From: Flagellimonas taeanensis
GTDB taxonomy: Bacteria > Bacteroidota > Bacteroidia > Flavobacteriales > Flavobacteriaceae
NCBI RefSeq assembly: GCF_003584105.1
Contig: NZ_QXFO01000011.1
Span: forward strand, 124,001-188,000
Reading direction: 5' to 3'
Length of the DNA stretch: 64,000 bases
Made by a program: the position numbers and the translations under genes. This document shows positions 44,179 through 52,370 of the stretch, piece after piece (position 1 is the stretch's first letter; each line of letters opens with the position of its first letter). The notes beneath the pieces are model-generated. The model saw nothing but the letters and a program-made list of their open reading frames with translations, was not told where the DNA came from and ran no database searches.

Positions 44179-45575
44179 TGAGAACAGTCCTACTTTTGGC
44201 CCTTTTATTGGCGAGCACCCCCTTTTTTTCACAGACAGAAGACGAAAAACAGATCAAGGCCATTTATGATAAAGCACTGACCGACGGAAAGGCCTATGAC
44301 TGGCTCGACCATTTGTCCAATCAGATAGGAGGGAGGCTCTCTGGGTCGGTGCAAGCACAACAGGCTGTGGAATATACGAAGGAACAACTGGACTTGCTCG
44401 GTTTGGACCGTGTATGGCTCCAGCCTGTAATGGTACCCAAATGGATGAGGGGGACCCCGGAATTTGCCTATTTTGAGACCAAACCAGGACTGACCACCAA
44501 TGTGCCGATATGTGCCTTGGGCGGATCCGTGGCCACACCCGATGGCGGTTTGAAAGCGGGCGTCGTTGAGGTAAATGGCATAGAGGATCTGGAGAAACTG
44601 GGCAGGGAAAAAATAGAGGGCAAGATCGTTTTTTATAACCGTCCGATGGACCCTACATTGATCAATACGTTCGCATCCTATTCCGGTTGTGTGGACCAGC
44701 GCTATTCCGGAGCTGCCGAAGCCGCAAAATTCGGAGCTTTGGGCGTGATCGTCAGGTCCATGAACCTTCGGTTGGACGATTACCCCCACACGGGTTCCAT
44801 GGGGTATGGTGACATGCCCGTCAACAAAAGGATACCCGCTGCGGCCATCAGTACCAAAGGGGCCGAACTGTTGAGCGCCACCCTCAAACTTAACCCCAAC
44901 ATCAAATTTTATTTCAGACAGAATTGCAAGCAATATGAAGATGTACAGTCCTATAATGTAATCGGTGAGATCAAGGGAAGTACCTATCCCAATGAGATTA
45001 TGGTCGTGGGAGGCCATTTGGATTCCTGGGACCTAGGGGATGGCTCGCATGATGATGGGGCCGGTTGCGTGCAGAGCATGGATGTGCTCAGGTTATTGAA
45101 GGAAACAGGCTATAGACCTCAAAGGACTTTGAGGGTAGTATTGTTCATGAATGAGGAAAATGGGTTACGTGGCGGCAACAAATATGCGGAAGTAGCCCAG
45201 GACAAAGGAGAAAACCATGTATTTGCCTTGGAAAGCGACGCAGGAGGTTTCACCCCCAGGGGTTTCACCATCGATGCATCCGAAGAAAACCTGGAACAGA
45301 TCCAAGGATGGAAAGGACTCTTCGAGCCCTATCTGATCCATATGTTCGACAAAGGTGGAGGTGGAGCCGATATTGGTCCCTTAAAAGATGGCAATATGGT
45401 CTTGGTGGGCCTTAGGCCGGATACGCAGCGCTATTTTGACCATCACCATGCCGAGAACGATACTTTTGAGCACGTGAACAAACGTGAACTGGAGCTAGGA
45501 GCAGCCACCATGGCCAGTTTGGTCTATCTCATTGATAAGTATGGTACCATTCCCTCAAAGAAAGTGAAGGGATAA
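44178..45575 (+). CDS. Exported M28-family zinc aminopeptidase
   Basis: Metallopeptidase of 465 residues with signal peptide (MRTVLLLALLLASTPFFSQ), a PA insert (about 130-225) and the M28 catalytic domain. Zinc and catalytic residues are visible: His-Asp in VGGHLDSWDLGDG, Asp in SHDDGAGC, Glu pair in FMNEENGLRG, Asp in LESDAGGF, and His in DHHHAENDTFEHV. It probably acts in the periplasm on peptides. It is coupled to ppk2 by a one-base overlap (TAATG). Confidence 0.94.
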   Translation: MRTVLLLALLLASTPFFSQTEDEKQIKAIYDKALTDGKAYDWLDHLSNQIGGRLSGSVQAQQAVEYTKEQLDLLGLDRVWLQPVMVPKWMRGTPEFAYFETKPGLTTNVPICALGGSVATPDGGLKAGVVEVNGIEDLEKLGREKIEGKIVFYNRPMDPTLINTFASYSGCVDQRYSGAAEAAKFGALGVIVRSMNLRLDDYPHTGSMGYGDMPVNKRIPAAAISTKGAELLSATLKLNPNIKFYFRQNCKQYEDVQSYNVIGEIKGSTYPNEIMVVGGHLDSWDLGDGSHDDGAGCVQSMDVLRLLKETGYRPQRTLRVVLFMNEENGLRGGNKYAEVAQDKGENHVFALESDAGGFTPRGFTIDASEENLEQIQGWKGLFEPYLIHMFDKGGGGADIGPLKDGNMVLVGLRPDTQRYFDHHHAENDTFEHVNKRELELGAATMASLVYLIDKYGTIPSKKVKG

Positions 45576-45583
45576 ACATAGGG

Positions 45584-46165
45584 TCATTCCCGCTGCAAGA
45601 TCTTCTCTATTCTTTTGTCGGGAATAAGCCACATCAGGGCCACCAACACATACATGAGCCCGGATGCCCAAGGACTTACCCAAGCTAGCCCTATTCCAAT
45701 AATGTAGAGCACAGGGGACATTTTCCCCTTGATGTCTTTCCCCACGGCATGTTTCAAAATGGAATCATGGCCTTGTGATCGTATGATGATCTTTTGGAGT
45801 ATGAAATAGGAAATGGCCGCCATCAGCAAGATCAGTCCGTACAGCGCCATCGGTTCTTTTGCAAAATGGTTTTCTCCCATCCAACCGGTCACAAAGGGGA
45901 TCAAGGAAAGCCAAAAGAGCAGGTGAAGGTTGGCCCAGAGCATTTTTCCAGAAATCTTTTTTACCGTATGCATCATGTGGTGGTGGTTGTTCCAATAGAT
46001 GCCCAGATAAATGAAGCTGAGCACATAGCTCAAAAAAACGGGCAACAAGGGGACCAGTGCCTCAAAACCTTCCCCTTCATGGGGGACTTTGATTTCCAAT
46101 ACCATGATGGTAATGACGATGGCCAGTACACCATCGCTGAACGCTTCCATTCTTCCTTTGGTCAT
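45584..46165 (-). CDS. TMEM175-family (DUF1211) membrane protein
   Basis: Protein of 193 residues with six helices and the family motif at the N terminus (RMEAFSDGVLAIVITIMVLE; FSDGxxAI). Members form potassium-leak channels; bacterial forms have one repeat and work as tetramers. It is convergent with the M28 peptidase gene, eight bases between stops. Confidence 0.92.
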   Translation of the reverse strand: MTKGRMEAFSDGVLAIVITIMVLEIKVPHEGEGFEALVPLLPVFLSYVLSFIYLGIYWNNHHHMMHTVKKISGKMLWANLHLLFWLSLIPFVTGWMGENHFAKEPMALYGLILLMAAISYFILQKIIIRSQGHDSILKHAVGKDIKGKMSPVLYIIGIGLAWVSPWASGLMYVLVALMWLIPDKRIEKILQRE

Positions 46166-46204
46166 AATAATAGTTTTTGGTTCGTATTTATAGTTTGATA
46201 TAGG

Positions 46205-46786
46205 TCAATTTATGGCCTGTACGCTTCTTCTTGCCTCTTTTCTCATTCGCTTTGGCCCATACCACAACCAAAATCCTGTGACGGTGAAAAGCAACAACGA
46301 GATGCCCATCATACTGGTATAGACTAGTTTGATGATTCCATCGGTTCCGAGATAGCGGTCGATGATGGAGCCGTCGTGCACTTTCTCCAAAAAATCCGAT
46401 CGTCTTTGTCCAATGGAAAGCACTTTTCCAGTGGCACCATCCAACTGTATTTCTTCATAGTGGTCCACAAAAACAAATTTGACGGAACCTTTTTCCTTTC
46501 GAATGTCGATTCGGTCCAGTTCCGATGATAGATCGGGGGATACGTTGTTGTGCAGCACGCCGATGGCGATGGTATGGAGACTGTCCACAGGAAGCCAATC
46601 CTTTAGGTTGGAAGAAGTGCCTTGTTGCGTTTTGGGGAGCAATTTTCCGTTTGAATTTTTCTTCCAGCCCAAGATCAGGCCCGATACGGAAATGAAAAAG
46701 AAAAAAACAAACAACAGTGCGCCGGTGGTTCTGTGTACCTTTCTGAAGACCCGCAATGTCTTAGCCTGTACTTTTCTTTTGTCCAT
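46205..46786 (-). CDS. PepSY-associated membrane protein
   Basis: Protein of 193 residues with an N-terminal helix (TTGALLFVFFFFISVSGLIL) after a basic start, a periplasmic PepSY-like segment with the LDGATGKVLSI turn, and a C-terminal helix (MMGISLLLFTVTGFWLWYGP, followed by a basic tail). This is the PepSY_TM layout, often associated with iron-uptake or reductase functions. Role here unknown. Confidence 0.85.
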   Translation of the reverse strand: MDKRKVQAKTLRVFRKVHRTTGALLFVFFFFISVSGLILGWKKNSNGKLLPKTQQGTSSNLKDWLPVDSLHTIAIGVLHNNVSPDLSSELDRIDIRKEKGSVKFVFVDHYEEIQLDGATGKVLSIGQRRSDFLEKVHDGSIIDRYLGTDGIIKLVYTSMMGISLLLFTVTGFWLWYGPKRMRKEARRSVQAIN

Positions 46787-46891
46787 CCGTTATATGGGGT
46801 TTTGCGAACAACCCGCTAAAGATCGACAAAATTTGTGAAAGGTTAAAGCTGCGGAACAATCATTGAAAAAGGGTGATAATGTCAAAGTGGT

Positions 46892-47257
46892 TTAAGCACT
46901 TCGAAGGATCTTTTCCATTTTGCGGCCCTTGGCCAATTCGTCCACCAATTTGTCCAAATACCTCACTTGTTGGGTCAGCGGATTTTCGATTTCCTCTATC
47001 CGATAGCCGCAGATGGTTCCTGTGATGAGGTGGGCATTCGGGTTCAGTGTTGCTTCTTGAAAGAATGTTTCAAAAGTAACCTTCCTATTGATAAGATCTT
47101 GGAGCTTATTGTCATCAAAACCGGTCAACCATTCGATCACCTGGTGCAGTTCCTCCCTTGTTCGGTCCTTTTTCTCCACTTTGGTGACATAGTGCGGATA
47201 GACCGAGGAAAATGTCATTTTCGCAATGCGTTGGTCATGTTCGGGGGTTGTCTTCAT
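46892..47257 (-). CDS. DUF2200 family protein
   Basis: Protein of 121 residues with the typical DUF2200 start ([20 protein letters not shown]) and core ([15 protein letters not shown], then [20 protein letters not shown]). Cytosolic, no known activity. Often found in single copy beside other small hydrolase-like genes. It is followed 24 bases later by the DUF1801 gene. Confidence 0.9.
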   Translation of the reverse strand: MKTTPEHDQRIAKMTFSSVYPHYVTKVEKKDRTREELHQVIEWLTGFDDNKLQDLINRKVTFETFFQEATLNPNAHLITGTICGYRIEEIENPLTQQVRYLDKLVDELAKGRKMEKILRSA

Positions 47258-47281
47258 CTTCTCAATATGATATTTGGTCCG

Positions 47282-47677
47282 TTATTTCAATCTTTCCAAG
47301 CGGCCTTTTCTTTTCACGATGTTCTTGTAGTCCCACTGTATCTCTTTTGATTTTTCCAGCCAACGGGCAATATCTTCTGCATAGATCTCTTCGACGGAGG
47401 TATAGAAAATGGAAGCATCCTTGAATTTTCCCCCTCTGATGTCGAGTTTTTCTTCTTCAAAACTGGCACCGCTCCAGAACATCAGGCGTAGTCCCTTTTT
47501 TTGTTTGCTATAGCCCACTATGGGGTTTTCGTCCAAGAACCAGACGGGGTGTCCGTGCCATATTTTGCTTTCGGAATCTGGCAATCCGTTATAGATCGTG
47601 ATGGCAAGGACATTGCAGATTTCCCTGTCCACAGTTTCTTGCCCATCATTGTATGCTTGGATTTCCGGATTTGTCAT
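47282..47677 (-). CDS. DUF1801 family protein
   Basis: Protein of 131 residues of the YdhG/DUF1801 group: ITIYNGLPDSESKIWHGHPV, then NPIVGYSKQKKGLRLMFWSG, and a C-terminal helix pair. Intracellular, iron- or ligand-binding by fold only; no function proven. Confidence 0.82.
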   Translation of the reverse strand: MTNPEIQAYNDGQETVDREICNVLAITIYNGLPDSESKIWHGHPVWFLDENPIVGYSKQKKGLRLMFWSGASFEEEKLDIRGGKFKDASIFYTSVEEIYAEDIARWLEKSKEIQWDYKNIVKRKGRLERLK

Positions 47678-47696
47678 AGGTGCAAAAGTTATCGGT

Positions 47697-48023
47697 TCAA
47701 TGGGACACTACCTTCAGGCCCACTATTGACGCAATCAAGGTAGTCAAAAAAAAGAGTCTCAAAAAGGTGGTCGGTTCCTTGAACACCAAAATCCCAACAA
47801 GCACTGTTCCCACGGCCCCGATTCCTGTCCATACGGCATATGCTGTGCCAATGGGAAGGGTTTGGGTCGCTTTGATCAGCAGTGCCATGCTGAGGCAGAG
47901 GGTCACCAGAAACCCCGCATACCATGCATACATTTCATGCCCTGTGGTTTCTTTTGCTTTGCCCAAACAAAAAGCAAAGGCAACTTCAAACAATCCTGCA
48001 ATGGTCAATAGTATCCAGTTCAT
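47697..48023 (-). CDS. Small multidrug resistance transporter (EmrE/SugE family)
   Basis: Four-helix SMR transporter of 108 residues. The membrane glutamate of helix 1 (IAGLFEVAFAFCL) and the family's AYAVWTGIGAVGTVLVGILVF signature are present. The conserved GLFEV and a Lys-Ala-Thr segment fit the guanidinium-exporter (SugE/Gdx) branch. It would export guanidinium or quaternary ammonium compounds; no guanidine riboswitch was recognised upstream. Confidence 0.92.
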   Translation of the reverse strand: MNWILLTIAGLFEVAFAFCLGKAKETTGHEMYAWYAGFLVTLCLSMALLIKATQTLPIGTAYAVWTGIGAVGTVLVGILVFKEPTTFLRLFFLTTLIASIVGLKVVSH

Positions 48024-48227
48024 TTATAGGTTTTTTCCATTATTGGTACAAAGCAATTTATTCTCAAATCTTATAAAAATATAAGATATATGCCTATTGG
48101 CTGCTCCAAAATCTTTCTTCTTTGAAATGGGTGCGGGCGAACTTTCCCAACCGAGTTTTTCACGGAAAGTAATTTTGGTGATATGTTCCGTTTCTTTTAT
48201 CTATTTGGCTTATTCCTGTATTCAATT

Positions 48228-48653
48228 TTAGTTGTTGTATACCACCTGCTTGATCTCGCTTATCTGTACCACGGGCTGGATGTTGGTATAGTTTTTAAAG
48301 TCATTGATCACGGCATCCCTGTGCTCAGAAATGGCCTTTCCGTATTCCTCAATGTTCTTGATGTAGAAGTAGCCCACGGCTGCAAAGGGGGGCTTGTCAC
48401 TGGGTGTTCTGCCGGAAATGCCCTTATCGATTTCGTAGAACTTTAAGTTTTCACCCAAAAAACCGGCCACCATGGGCATATGTTTCGTTTCATAATAGTC
48501 CATGTCAAAAGTGGAACCTTCGCCATTTGGGTACAGTATGGTCACTTTGAACATTCCGTTCTGGAGGTGTGGACTTTCAAGTTGGGCCGTTTTGCAACCG
48601 ATTAGGGCTATCAGGGCAAGAAAGGGCAAGAAAAATTTGATGGTGTTCGTCAT
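48228..48653 (-). CDS. EthD-domain lipoprotein
   Basis: Lipoprotein of 141 residues; the signal ends in LIALIGC. The EthD domain (dimeric alpha/beta barrel) is recognised by VTILYPNGEGSTFDMDYYET and KHMPMVAGFL. EthD proteins are usually cytosolic, so the lipoprotein signal is a variation. No catalytic role is known. Confidence 0.85.
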   Translation of the reverse strand: MTNTIKFFLPFLALIALIGCKTAQLESPHLQNGMFKVTILYPNGEGSTFDMDYYETKHMPMVAGFLGENLKFYEIDKGISGRTPSDKPPFAAVGYFYIKNIEEYGKAISEHRDAVINDFKNYTNIQPVVQISEIKQVVYNN

Positions 48654-48693
48654 TTTGAATTGATTTTAGTTATTGTATTTGTTCAGTCTCCAA

Positions 48694-49788
48694 TTACGGG
48701 ACATCTATATTGTATTCTATGCGTTCAATTTTGAGTTTCAACCATGTCCATTTGCCTTCGTCCAATTCCCAATCCGCATCCAGTTCTACAGGGATTTGTA
48801 TCCCATTTCTTTCCTCTGTTCTTATGGCCGAAACCGTCCATAACCTTGGTGTTTTGTCCTTGGTATCCTTGTATCGATAGGCTGTAAATTTTTGAAATAT
48901 TCCGGTCTCATCGAAATGGAAAACCCCGGAACCTTCCATGCCATTGACGTTCAGGGTTGCTTCCGCACTTTGGCCGTCCAACTGTTTCCAACGGATATGG
49001 TTGCCCAAAGCAGCGGTGGGGAACCAAACGATTTCCGCCAAATAGCGTTGTAAGGTGGCTTTATCGATTTTTTCACTGTTTTCGGCATTTGCCATGGGAA
49101 TGAGCCCCAACAGCTTTATGGTCATTTCTCCATGGCCGTCCACCAATTGATCTCTGCCGACCACGGGCAAGAAATTTATTTTGGCATCGATGTCCCAATT
49201 GAATGCAGGGGGATCGACCGTAAAATATTGTTCCGCTTTTCCAGTGCTCCAATTTTCTTGGTCAGGACTTGTCCGTAGCTGTAACTCTTGGATCAAGTGT
49301 ACATTAGAGATAGGCTCCTTGCCCAAGGTGCCAATGGTGGTGAGCCATTTTTGGACAACTTCCGGTAAGTGGGAAATCTCTTCTTCCGTAATGGCTTTCC
49401 GTCCAATGGTTCGGGAATTTTTGAGCAATTCCGTTCTTTCTTGGACTACCTTTTCCTTAAAACTGAATGTTGAATAGGCAATCAATGCAGAACTAAGGAT
49501 GATAAGGTTTGCGATAGTGCCCCATTTGGCATCGGACCAATGGTTGAAAACCAAGACCTGTGATAGGGCCACGGCCAAAAAACCGATTGACCACCAATAA
49601 GCGGAATGGACATTCAATAAGATAACAGTCAGTACAAAAAGAAGAAATGCCAGCAACCATAACATTCCCGAGGTTTTGGAGACAGATTGGTGGATTCCCT
49701 CAAATTCCAATATCCCAAAAGCCTTAAAGAATCCCAAAAGGTGTATGGCTCCATGTAGCAGGATCAATATGGTGAAAGCTGTCCGCAT
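48694..49788 (-). CDS. DUF6544-type membrane protein
   Basis: Protein of 364 residues. The N-terminal third has four membrane helices (ILILLHGAIHLLGFFKAFGI and WLLAFLLFVLTVILL among them). The C-terminal two thirds form a soluble domain with GRDQLVDGHGEMTIKLLGLI and AEIVWFPTAALGNHIRWKQL. These blocks fit DUF6544/DUF6920. Unknown function; the soluble part looks like a lipid- or ligand-binding beta sheet. Confidence 0.85.
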   Translation of the reverse strand: MRTAFTILILLHGAIHLLGFFKAFGILEFEGIHQSVSKTSGMLWLLAFLLFVLTVILLNVHSAYWWSIGFLAVALSQVLVFNHWSDAKWGTIANLIILSSALIAYSTFSFKEKVVQERTELLKNSRTIGRKAITEEEISHLPEVVQKWLTTIGTLGKEPISNVHLIQELQLRTSPDQENWSTGKAEQYFTVDPPAFNWDIDAKINFLPVVGRDQLVDGHGEMTIKLLGLIPMANAENSEKIDKATLQRYLAEIVWFPTAALGNHIRWKQLDGQSAEATLNVNGMEGSGVFHFDETGIFQKFTAYRYKDTKDKTPRLWTVSAIRTEERNGIQIPVELDADWELDEGKWTWLKLKIERIEYNIDVP

Positions 49789-49918
49789 TTCTTTTGATGC
49801 TTCTGTTGGACTTCATGTGGCATGAATTTAGTCAAAAAGCATTCACTTTTTTCGATTGCGGTGCATTTTCGACCAGAAAAATCCGAAGTAACTTATGGAT
49901 TGTCAACCTATTCAGGCT

Positions 49919-50125
49919 TTAGTCTTTGGAAAACTCCAACAAGTCCCCGGGTTGGCAGTCCAAGGCTTCACAGATGGCCTCGAGGGTACTGAACCGGATG
50001 GCCTTCACCTTGCCTGTTTTGAGCTTGGAGAGGTTGGCCAGGGTGATGTCCACGGCTTCGGAGAGCTCGTTGAGTGATATTTTGCGTTTCGCCATCATTA
50101 CGTCAAGGTTTACGATAATTGCCAT
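49919..50125 (-). CDS. XRE-family transcriptional regulator (Cro/C1 type)
   Basis: Small DNA-binding protein of 68 residues made of one helix-turn-helix (MAKRKISLNELSEAVDITLA, NLSKLKTGKVKAIRFSTLEA) and the usual CQPGDLLEF end. It stands three bases after the DUF2975 gene in the same operon. This DUF2975/XRE pair is common; the regulator probably represses its own operon through the repeats at 50678-50731. Confidence 0.93.
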   Translation of the reverse strand: MAIIVNLDVMMAKRKISLNELSEAVDITLANLSKLKTGKVKAIRFSTLEAICEALDCQPGDLLEFSKD

Positions 50126-50128
50126 GGT

Positions 50129-50662
50129 CTATACGGTTTCTTCCAGTTCCTCTTGATATTCCACTCCTTTTTCAAAAATAATGGCGATGATATAGATCAC
50201 GGCGGCCATCAGGATGAATGCCTCACTATCGGGCCAAAATTGGTTCAACCTGTCCATGGCGAAACCATCATGCTCCAGTAGTTTGGTGGCACGCTGTGCA
50301 ATGAAGCTCAACAGCCCGATGGAGAATGTGTAGTAACAGATCTTATAGATCTGTTTGGAAACAAAATGGTTGAACGGTTTCGATAGGTCAATTTTAGTGG
50401 CCAGCACAATCACTATATAGAACATCACGGCCTTCAATATTGCGATGGCCAAGATAAACCCATACATCCCAACAAAAGTGAGTTTGCTGCTTTGGTAGAC
50501 ATCGCTCATGTCCAACTTTTGATAGAGATTCTGGATAGCTTCCGGCTTGAACAGGCTGAAGACAAAGTTCACGACCAAAGCTCCGGCTTCTACGCACAAG
50601 CCAATAAAAATAATCCAAGAAATGATTTTCATCCCTTTGAACACCAAGTTTTTTGTTTTCAT
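50129..50662 (-). CDS. DUF2975 membrane protein
   Basis: Four-helix membrane protein of 177 residues with the DUF2975 pattern (MKIISWIIFIGLCVEAGALV, then ATKIDLSKPFNHFVSKQIYK near the middle, and LNQFWPDSEAFILMAAVIYI). Function unknown. It is first in an operon with the XRE regulator. Confidence 0.9.
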   Translation of the reverse strand: MKTKNLVFKGMKIISWIIFIGLCVEAGALVVNFVFSLFKPEAIQNLYQKLDMSDVYQSSKLTFVGMYGFILAIAILKAVMFYIVIVLATKIDLSKPFNHFVSKQIYKICYYTFSIGLLSFIAQRATKLLEHDGFAMDRLNQFWPDSEAFILMAAVIYIIAIIFEKGVEYQEELEETV

Positions 50663-50677
50663 ATGTTGAAATGGTTA

Positions 50678-50731
50678 TTTGTTTGACGGAAACAAATATA
50701 GATAAATATTTATTGATAAACGATAAATATT
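50678..50731 (-). promoter_or_regulatory. Control region of the DUF2975/XRE operon
   Basis: An inverted repeat TTTGTTT-N5-AAACAAA (50678-50696), a -7 box TATATTTG on the minus strand (50700-50693) and two direct copies of GATAAATATT (50701-50710 and 50722-50731) spaced by 21 bases, two DNA turns, form a compact block 16 to 70 bases ahead of the DUF2975 start. These are likely binding sites of the XRE protein. Confidence 0.5.
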
Positions 50732-50790
50732 AAATTTTTAATGATAAAAAGAAAGAGCAGTCCTGATCTGTTGGTTTCATTCAAATTAAT

Positions 50791-50896
50791 GGCAACGGTT
50801 AGTGTATGATTAGTTGCGAGGATTTTCAGAAGCGATGCCCTGAGCCTGTCGGAGGGTAGGCTAGAACCAAGCCATTACTTATAGCCAATGTTGGCA
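50791..50896 (-). repeat. attC-like site 1 (end of cassette C5)
   Basis: Cores GGCAAC (50791) and GTTGGCA (50890-50896) on the plus strand. The stem is weaker than in the other sites (TATGATTAGTTG against CCATTACTTATA). The loop carries a palindrome CCTGAGCCTGTCGGAGG (50839-50855), similar to a short element I recall scattered through many bacterial genomes. Confidence 0.45.
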
Positions 50897-50904
50897 GTTC
50901 GTTT

Positions 50905-51249
50905 TTATTTTTCCTCATTTCTTATCTGTTCCGACAGTTTTTTTGGTGCAACTTCACAATATGCTGAAGTCAATGTTTTGGTCAGTAAATCCTGATTTAC
51001 TTCACTCAACTCTATAAATGTCCAACCTTGTTTTCCCCATTTGTTGTCAACTGGGTAAATGCTGGAACTTAATGATGAAAAATTATCTTGGTCGATTTCC
51101 GTTAATTTGACCGTTACTTTGCTATTTTTCTCATCAAACGTTGCAAATATTTTCTTTTTTATCCGAAAGGATATTTTTTCAAAATGGGGTTCGACCGTAA
51201 CTTCCGGAAAGTTAAGTATTGTTTTTTCCAATGTTCCAAAGGTCGCCAT
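50905..51249 (-). CDS. MmcQ/YjbR-family protein
   Basis: Protein of 114 residues with the YjbR fold: PHFEKISFRIKKKIFATFDE, VTVKLTEIDQDNF, and the C-terminal KWGKQGWTFIELSEV block. DNA-binding-like fold of unknown function, a frequent cassette and accessory gene. Its ATG overlaps the stop of the NTF2-like gene (TAATG). Stop is 9 bases from attC-like site 1. AT-rich. Confidence 0.85.
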   Translation of the reverse strand: MATFGTLEKTILNFPEVTVEPHFEKISFRIKKKIFATFDEKNSKVTVKLTEIDQDNFSSLSSSIYPVDNKWGKQGWTFIELSEVNQDLLTKTLTSAYCEVAPKKLSEQIRNEEK

Positions 51250-51632
51250 TAGCTATTTTTTACAGGTGTTAAATGGGTCAAGACACACAGCCATTTTTCG
51301 TTTTCTTTTTTATAAACGTCCGTTACCCATTCATCCGCTTCGATATTTTGTCCTTGCCAAGTCGCAGTATTTTTTCCACGTCCGGTTACAAGTGCAATTT
51401 CCCCATAGATTTTTACCCTTAAAATTTCTTTGGTCATAGTGGAATGGGAAAGCAGTCCCTTTTCAACAATCTGGAAAAACCGTTCCTGAAGTATTATTCC
51501 GCCTTGACTGTCAACAAGCACCCAATCTTCGGTGATACATTTTTTAATCTTGTCCACATTATTGGATATCACAGCTAGATTAAAGTTTTCCTCTATACGG
51601 GAAAAGTATTCCTTCAGTTCCTTATCTGTCAT
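51249..51632 (-). CDS. NTF2-like protein (DUF4440 type)
   Basis: SnoaL/NTF2-fold protein of 127 residues: an N-terminal helix (ELKEYFSRIEENFNLAVISN), then beta strands VDSQGGIILQERFF, EIALVTGRGKNTATW and KWLCVLTHLTPV. No catalytic residues can be named. It shares cassette C5 with the YjbR gene, the only cassette here with two genes. Confidence 0.82.
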   Translation of the reverse strand: MTDKELKEYFSRIEENFNLAVISNNVDKIKKCITEDWVLVDSQGGIILQERFFQIVEKGLLSHSTMTKEILRVKIYGEIALVTGRGKNTATWQGQNIEADEWVTDVYKKENEKWLCVLTHLTPVKNS

Positions 51633-51655
51633 ATTTCGCGGTTTGTTTAAATGCC

Positions 51656-51787
51656 CGCTAACGGTCTTGTGTATGGCTCGTTGCGGGAAATCAGCTATGA
51701 TTTTCCGCCGTATCCGAAAGATGGCAAATTGGAATGAATTCCGATTAGGAATTCAGCCGCAATGAGCTATACACGGTGTTGTAACCA
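51656..51787 (-). repeat. attC-like site 2 (end of cassette C4)
   Basis: Arms GTGTATGGCTCGTTGCGG (51669-51686) and CCGCAATGAGCTATACAC (51757-51774) pair over all 18 positions on the plus strand with two G-T wobbles; on the minus strand these would be A-C mismatches. Cores are CGCTAAC (51656-51662) and GTTGTAACCA (51778-51787). The central stretch holds a second nested repeat (GGAATGAATTCC). The stop codon of the 51767 gene lies inside the right arm. Confidence 0.65.
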
Positions 51788-52228
51788 GTTTTTTTTCAGA
51801 GTGTTTAATTCCGATTCATACTCCGTTTTATTAAATTCCAATTTTTGGAAATCAATAAAGTCATTTTTTAAAATCTCCTCATATCCATTATCCCAAGCAA
51901 AATTTTTCCAGATATAGGAATTTTCTTTTTTTTCAATTTCGACAGTGATTGCTCCACAACCAATATCTCCACATTCTCTGCAAACAAACAACATAGTTCG
52001 TTCAGATTCCAATTCCGATTTTTGGATTTTCAGGAATTCGTCCACTATTTGAATATTCAGATTCGAATCATCATAAAATCCGAAACTTGATGCCAAATCA
52101 GATTCCGCATCTACAAATTGGTCAAATAAAGATTTTCCGTCCACTATTAAGTCAAAAAAGTCTCGCGATTCAGCGTTCCTATTTTTGTCTTCTTTTAAAG
52201 TTCTTTTTATGAATTTTAGTTCGTTCAC
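51767..52228 (-). CDS. Cassette hypothetical protein with a Cys cluster
   Basis: Protein of 153 residues with no recognised family. The centre carries a probable zinc knuckle, LFVCRECGDIGCGAITVEIE. The rest is acidic and helical. The last codons (NWLQHRV) and the TAG stop are encoded within attC-like site 2, a habit of integron cassette genes. AT-rich compared with core genes. Confidence 0.7.
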   Translation of the reverse strand: MNELKFIKRTLKEDKNRNAESRDFFDLIVDGKSLFDQFVDAESDLASSFGFYDDSNLNIQIVDEFLKIQKSELESERTMLFVCRECGDIGCGAITVEIEKKENSYIWKNFAWDNGYEEILKNDFIDFQKLEFNKTEYESELNTLKKNWLQHRV

Positions 52229-52234
52229 TTAAAT

Positions 52235-52370
52235 TGGTTACAACGGTCTCGGTTATGAACAGTTGGGGATTTTACGCCCTAACTTTTCGGTTTAGCACTG
52301 ACCTTTGTTTTATGTTTATACTTTCGTTTTATCACTTAAGCCCCAATTGTTTATAGCCATTGTTGCCCAC
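52235..52370 (-). repeat. attC-like site 3 (end of cassette C3)
   Basis: Arms GGTTATGAACAGTTGGGG (52251-52268) and CCCCAATTGTTTATAGCC (52341-52358) pair at all 18 positions on the plus strand with three G-T wobbles. Cores are TGGTTACAAC (52235-52244) and GTTGCCCAC (52362-52370). The two cores do not match each other but match the partner ends of their own cassettes. Confidence 0.65.
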
